Origin: Nitrospira sp.
GTDB lineage: Bacteria; Nitrospirota; Nitrospiria; Nitrospirales; Nitrospiraceae
Direction: 5' to 3'
DNA: 7,701 nucleotides
NCBI GenBank assembly: GCA_012032965.1
Contig: JAAUPT010000065.1
Location: 1-7,701, forward strand
Made by a program: the position numbers and the translations under genes. Under the pieces are notes generated by a model, which worked only from the letters and a program-made list of their open reading frames with translations, was not told the origin of the DNA and did not search any database. How positions within the stretch are numbered: the stretch's first letter is position 1; each line of letters opens with the position of its first letter. Positions 5,571 to 7,701 of the stretch are shown piece by piece.

Positions 5571-6002
5571 ATGACCTATGAGCAAAATCGTGTGCAGTGG
5601 CGGTTGTTAGGAACGGTTCTTTCTGTGGCGTGCCTGGCCTGGATCTATGGAGGGATCCTTCTTGCGCAATCTGAACAGAGAGTGGATGTGACAATCAAGG
5701 ATTATAAGTTTGTCACGAAGCAGAGTACCTTGCGACTGGGGTTTCCCACCGTCATCAGTGTACGGAATGAAGACGCGGAGCGACACGATTTTAGTTCAAC
5801 CATGTTTGAGGGGATTCCGACTCAGATCGAAAAGGACGGAGTCATCGTGTACGGTCGTGGTGTGGGGGGTGTCTTCCTTGACCCGAAACGGGAGGCGACT
5901 ATCCGATTTGACATGACACGACCGGGTCGGCACGTCTTTCGATGCTCCATCCACCCAACGATGAGCGGCGAGTTGCTTCTACTCAGCGCGGAGGCCGTGT
6001 GA
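5571..6002 (+). CDS. Exported cupredoxin-like copper protein
   Basis: This 143-residue protein starts at an ATG preceded by GGGAGGAG. Residues about 11-32 are a hydrophobic signal or anchor segment ending in LLAQ, so the rest is periplasmic or membrane-tethered. The mature part is a small beta-sandwich with a type 1 copper site: His H72 in ERHDFSS and the C-terminal loop FRCSIHPTMSGE giving C125, H128 and M131. The ligand order and the C-x2-H-x2-M spacing are those of plastocyanin-like and amicyanin-like domains. It probably carries electrons or holds copper; the partner is unknown. Its stop overlaps the GTG start of the next USP gene by 4 bp (GTGA), indicating translational coupling. The frame is intact, in contrast to the genes on either side. 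Confidence 0.9.
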   Translation: MTYEQNRVQWRLLGTVLSVACLAWIYGGILLAQSEQRVDVTIKDYKFVTKQSTLRLGFPTVISVRNEDAERHDFSSTMFEGIPTQIEKDGVIVYGRGVGGVFLDPKREATIRFDMTRPGRHVFRCSIHPTMSGELLLLSAEAV

Positions 6003-6967
6003 CTCTGTCTGAAAGTGGACCGAGGCTTCTCCTGGCGACCGACGGGTCGCCGGGATCGGCGGTGGCGGAGGACTATGCCTTTGCGCTGGCCCGATCATGG
6101 GGTGCCTCCCTGACCGTGATGAACGTGTTGGAGTCTCCACCTGGGCTTGATCCGGAGAATCCCGTCAATCAACTATATTTGACCGAGCTGATGAAACAGG
6201 CTACGAGCGAGCTGGTCGCGCTGAAAGCACGGGCGGTCGATCGCGGCATCTCCGTTCACACGAGGATTGCCACAGGTGTCCCAAGCGAGGAAGTCCTTTC
6301 GGTGGCTACTGGGGAGATCCGGATCTGATCGTCGTGGGCACGCGAGGGAAAACCGGTTTGGCCCATGTGTTGCTGGGAAGTACGGCAGAACGGATTATTC
6401 GGGGGCGCCCTTTCCGGTGTTGGCCGTGCGAGGCGAAGGTCAAGGCAGGGGGTTGGTTGAGCAAAGCCGACGTGACCCTGTTGATCTCGAGCGGATTCTG
6501 GTGCCGGTCGATTTTCCGACTGTTCGCTCGATGCGCTGGAATACGCAGCGCTGGTTGCGCAACGATCAAAAGCCTCTCTCAAACTTCTTCATGTCTTAGA
6601 ACCAATTTCGTATGGATTGGACTTCACGCTCCCCCATAGGGCAAAGCGGGAATCGATCAAGGCAGGGCACACGAAACGGTTATCGGATCTCGTATCCGCG
6701 CTTGCGACTGCCGGTGTCCCATCCGAATTCCTGATCTTGGGCGGACTGCCGACTGATTCTATTCTCGATGCGGCTCGGACGCAGCCGGCTGATGTAATAG
6801 TGATGGGAACTCATGGACGCCGAGGCTTGTCTCACGCGTTATTCGGCAGTATCGCCGAGTCAGTCCTTCGGAAATCTCCGTGCCCTGTTCTGACGGTCCG
6901 GAGCCCGAAGTTTCGCCCTGGCCATCGGCCTGTCGTTTCAGATCGGTCCCTATCAACCAACGTGTAA
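5999..6967 (+). pseudogene. Tandem universal stress protein (two UspA domains), three frameshifts
   Basis: The GTG at 5999 overlaps the cupredoxin stop (GTGA) and begins a UspA domain, RLLLATDGSPGSAVAEDYAF. The literal frame stops at 6326-6328. The family sequence continues in the next frame as GDPDLIVVGTRGKTGLAHVL, then LGSTAERIIRG (perfect G-x2-G-x9-G-S). It continues in a third frame as PFPVLAVRGEGQGRG and ERILVPVDF, and back in the first frame as DCSLDALEYAALVAQRSKAS to the TAA at 6965-6967. The second domain has GTHGRRGLSHALFGS, also a perfect motif. Adding one base at each of three runs (G4 6311-6314, G5 6401-6405, T4 6512-6515) restores a 323-residue protein. Every junction falls at a homopolymer and no residues are lost, so consensus error is likelier than pseudogene decay. 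It would be an ATP-binding cytoplasmic stress protein. Confidence 0.86.
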
Positions 6968-6981
6968 CCGAGGAGTGAGTC

Positions 6982-7205
6982 ATGCGAGCGAGCGTCAAGT
7001 CAGCCAGTAAAAGGAAAGCCAAATCTTCCTCACTAGCGGGTGCAATTGGGAATCCTTTTGAGTTACCGGACGGAATGTGGGACCGCATCTCGCAGAAAGC
7101 CTACGAGCTGTGGGAGCAGCGAGTGGCCATGAAGGGAATGCACTCCGCGATTGGCTCGAGGCAGAGGAAATCGTCATGGAAGAGAATCATGAAGCTCGCA
7201 AGTGA
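6982..7205 (+). pseudogene. DUF2934-family small protein, frameshifted
   Basis: The ATG at 6982 has GAGGAG upstream with a 7-nt spacer and lies 14 nt after the USP stop. After a basic Ser/Lys-rich N-terminus (RASVKSASKRKAKSSS) comes DGMWDRISQKAYELWEQR (30-47), the start of the DUF2934 domain. The literal frame then goes astray, while the neighbouring frame gives EGNALRDWLEAEEIVMEE and ends NHEARK with TGA at 7203-7205, the expected second half (DWLxAE signature). One missing base near 7128-7131 explains the switch and gives a 74-residue protein. The family's function is unknown. Because of the frameshift the literal frame runs into the next gene and looks like a fusion, which I judge false. 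Confidence 0.75.
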
Positions 7206-7701
7206 CCAGGCGGCCGGAATTTGGACTCCGAGACCTCCGTCCCTCAATGCGGTGCTCGGGCGGCTTGAATCGCTGTCGCGTAAGCCCGCATTTACCCTGC
7301 AGCGGGAGATGGGGCTGGCACGAGCCTTCAGACCCTACTTGGGAGGAGGTACCGCTAGAATTGTCGCGCCGTTCGCACAAGAAACTGAACTCGCTCACCT
7401 CTCGCTCATCTGCGATTTCTATCCCGAAGACGGTCAGATGACGCTCATCGAACAACTGCGGGATGTCATCACCGAACATATTCCAGATGAAGAACGGCGG
7501 TGGCTCGATCCGTTGAAGCATTCTTATCTCGATCTGTTGGAACTCACCTCTGTACCGAAGGCTGAGGAAGAGCTTACAGTGCGGTCGCTCGGAGATCAAA
7601 CCGTGTTTGTGGTGCCCGGCGTTGAATCCCTTAAGGATGCTGTGGTGGGCCAGGTAATACTGACCCGCGTGGTTCGAGACCCGGATGCCGGTACATCAGG
7701 T
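7189..7701 (+). CDS. Unrecognised protein (3' end beyond the window)
   Basis: The frame is open from the ATG at 7189 to the right edge, 171 codons. GGAAGAG 4 nt upstream of the ATG is a usable ribosome site, and the start overlaps the end of the DUF2934 gene by 17 nt. The protein is soluble-looking, with no signal or membrane segment: a Pro-containing start (MKLASDQAAGIWTPRPP), a helical LNAVLGRLESLSRK, LARAFRPYLGGGTARIVAPF, the acidic stretch CDFYPEDGQMTLIEQL, EERRWLDPLKHSYLDLLEL, and a more beta-like SLGDQTVFVVPGVESL followed by GQVILTRVVRDPD. Base composition and codon use resemble the neighbours. I do not recognise the family and assign no function. Later in-frame starts are possible, but none has a better ribosome site. 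Confidence 0.7.
   Translation, partial: MKLASDQAAGIWTPRPPSLNAVLGRLESLSRKPAFTLQREMGLARAFRPYLGGGTARIVAPFAQETELAHLSLICDFYPEDGQMTLIEQLRDVITEHIPDEERRWLDPLKHSYLDLLELTSVPKAEEELTVRSLGDQTVFVVPGVESLKDAVVGQVILTRVVRDPDAGTSG

Noticed and set aside
5999..6967. Programmed ribosomal frameshifting in USP-3
   Set aside because: Three separate shifts at plain G or T runs without slippery heptamers or clear stimulatory structures, plus similar shifts in neighbouring genes, point to base-calling error.
7174..7599. Long open frame on the minus strand opposite the last gene
   Set aside because: The plus-strand frame has an RBS, better composition and continuity to the edge. The minus frame has no ribosome site and looks like a shadow.

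Overview
The window looks like a gene-dense bacterial chromosome segment from a respiring Gram-negative organism. The mix of exported cytochrome c, exported cupredoxin, several universal stress proteins (USPs), an FmdB-type zinc ribbon, a DUF2934 protein and a pentapeptide-repeat protein recalls Nitrospira-like (Nitrospirota) genomes. That placement is inferred from gene content and was not checked by a search. I saw no tRNA, rRNA, CRISPR array, insertion sequence or clear terminator.

Layout. Two gene sets diverge from a control region at about 4730-5045. The minus-strand set, in transcription order, is: a 31-residue one-helix membrane peptide (4729-4634), a tandem two-domain USP (4625-3774 as read), a small FmdB-like zinc ribbon (3731-3566), an exported monohaem cytochrome c (3561-3169), nicotinamidase pncA (3078-2497), nicotinate phosphoribosyltransferase pncB (2500-1166), and an exported pentapeptide-repeat protein (from 1147, running off the left edge). 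The plus-strand set is: a single-domain USP (5046-5551), an exported cupredoxin (5571-6002), a second tandem USP (5999-6967), a DUF2934 protein (6982-7205), and an unrecognised protein (from 7189, running off the right edge).

Control. The intergenic region holds a strong match to a sigma-54 (-24/-12) promoter facing right (4994-5009) and a weaker one facing left (4775-4760). Each lies at a sensible distance from a ribosome binding site and start codon. Between them is a perfect 10-bp inverted repeat (4845-4854 and 4869-4878), placed where an enhancer-binding activator could serve both promoters. The sites are seen in the sequence; the regulatory model is inference.

Function. PncA and PncB are consecutive steps of NAD salvage (nicotinamide to nicotinate to nicotinate mononucleotide), and their genes overlap by 4 bp. 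The USPs, cytochrome c and cupredoxin suggest a stress or redox-adaptation locus, with NAD recycling possibly co-expressed.

Quality warning. At least eight single-base frameshifts can be inferred, in five genes between about 3640 and 7130, mostly at short homopolymer runs. In each case another frame continues the same protein family. This pattern fits sequencing or consensus errors better than five decayed genes. Literal translations of these genes, including an apparent fusion of the last two, should not be trusted.
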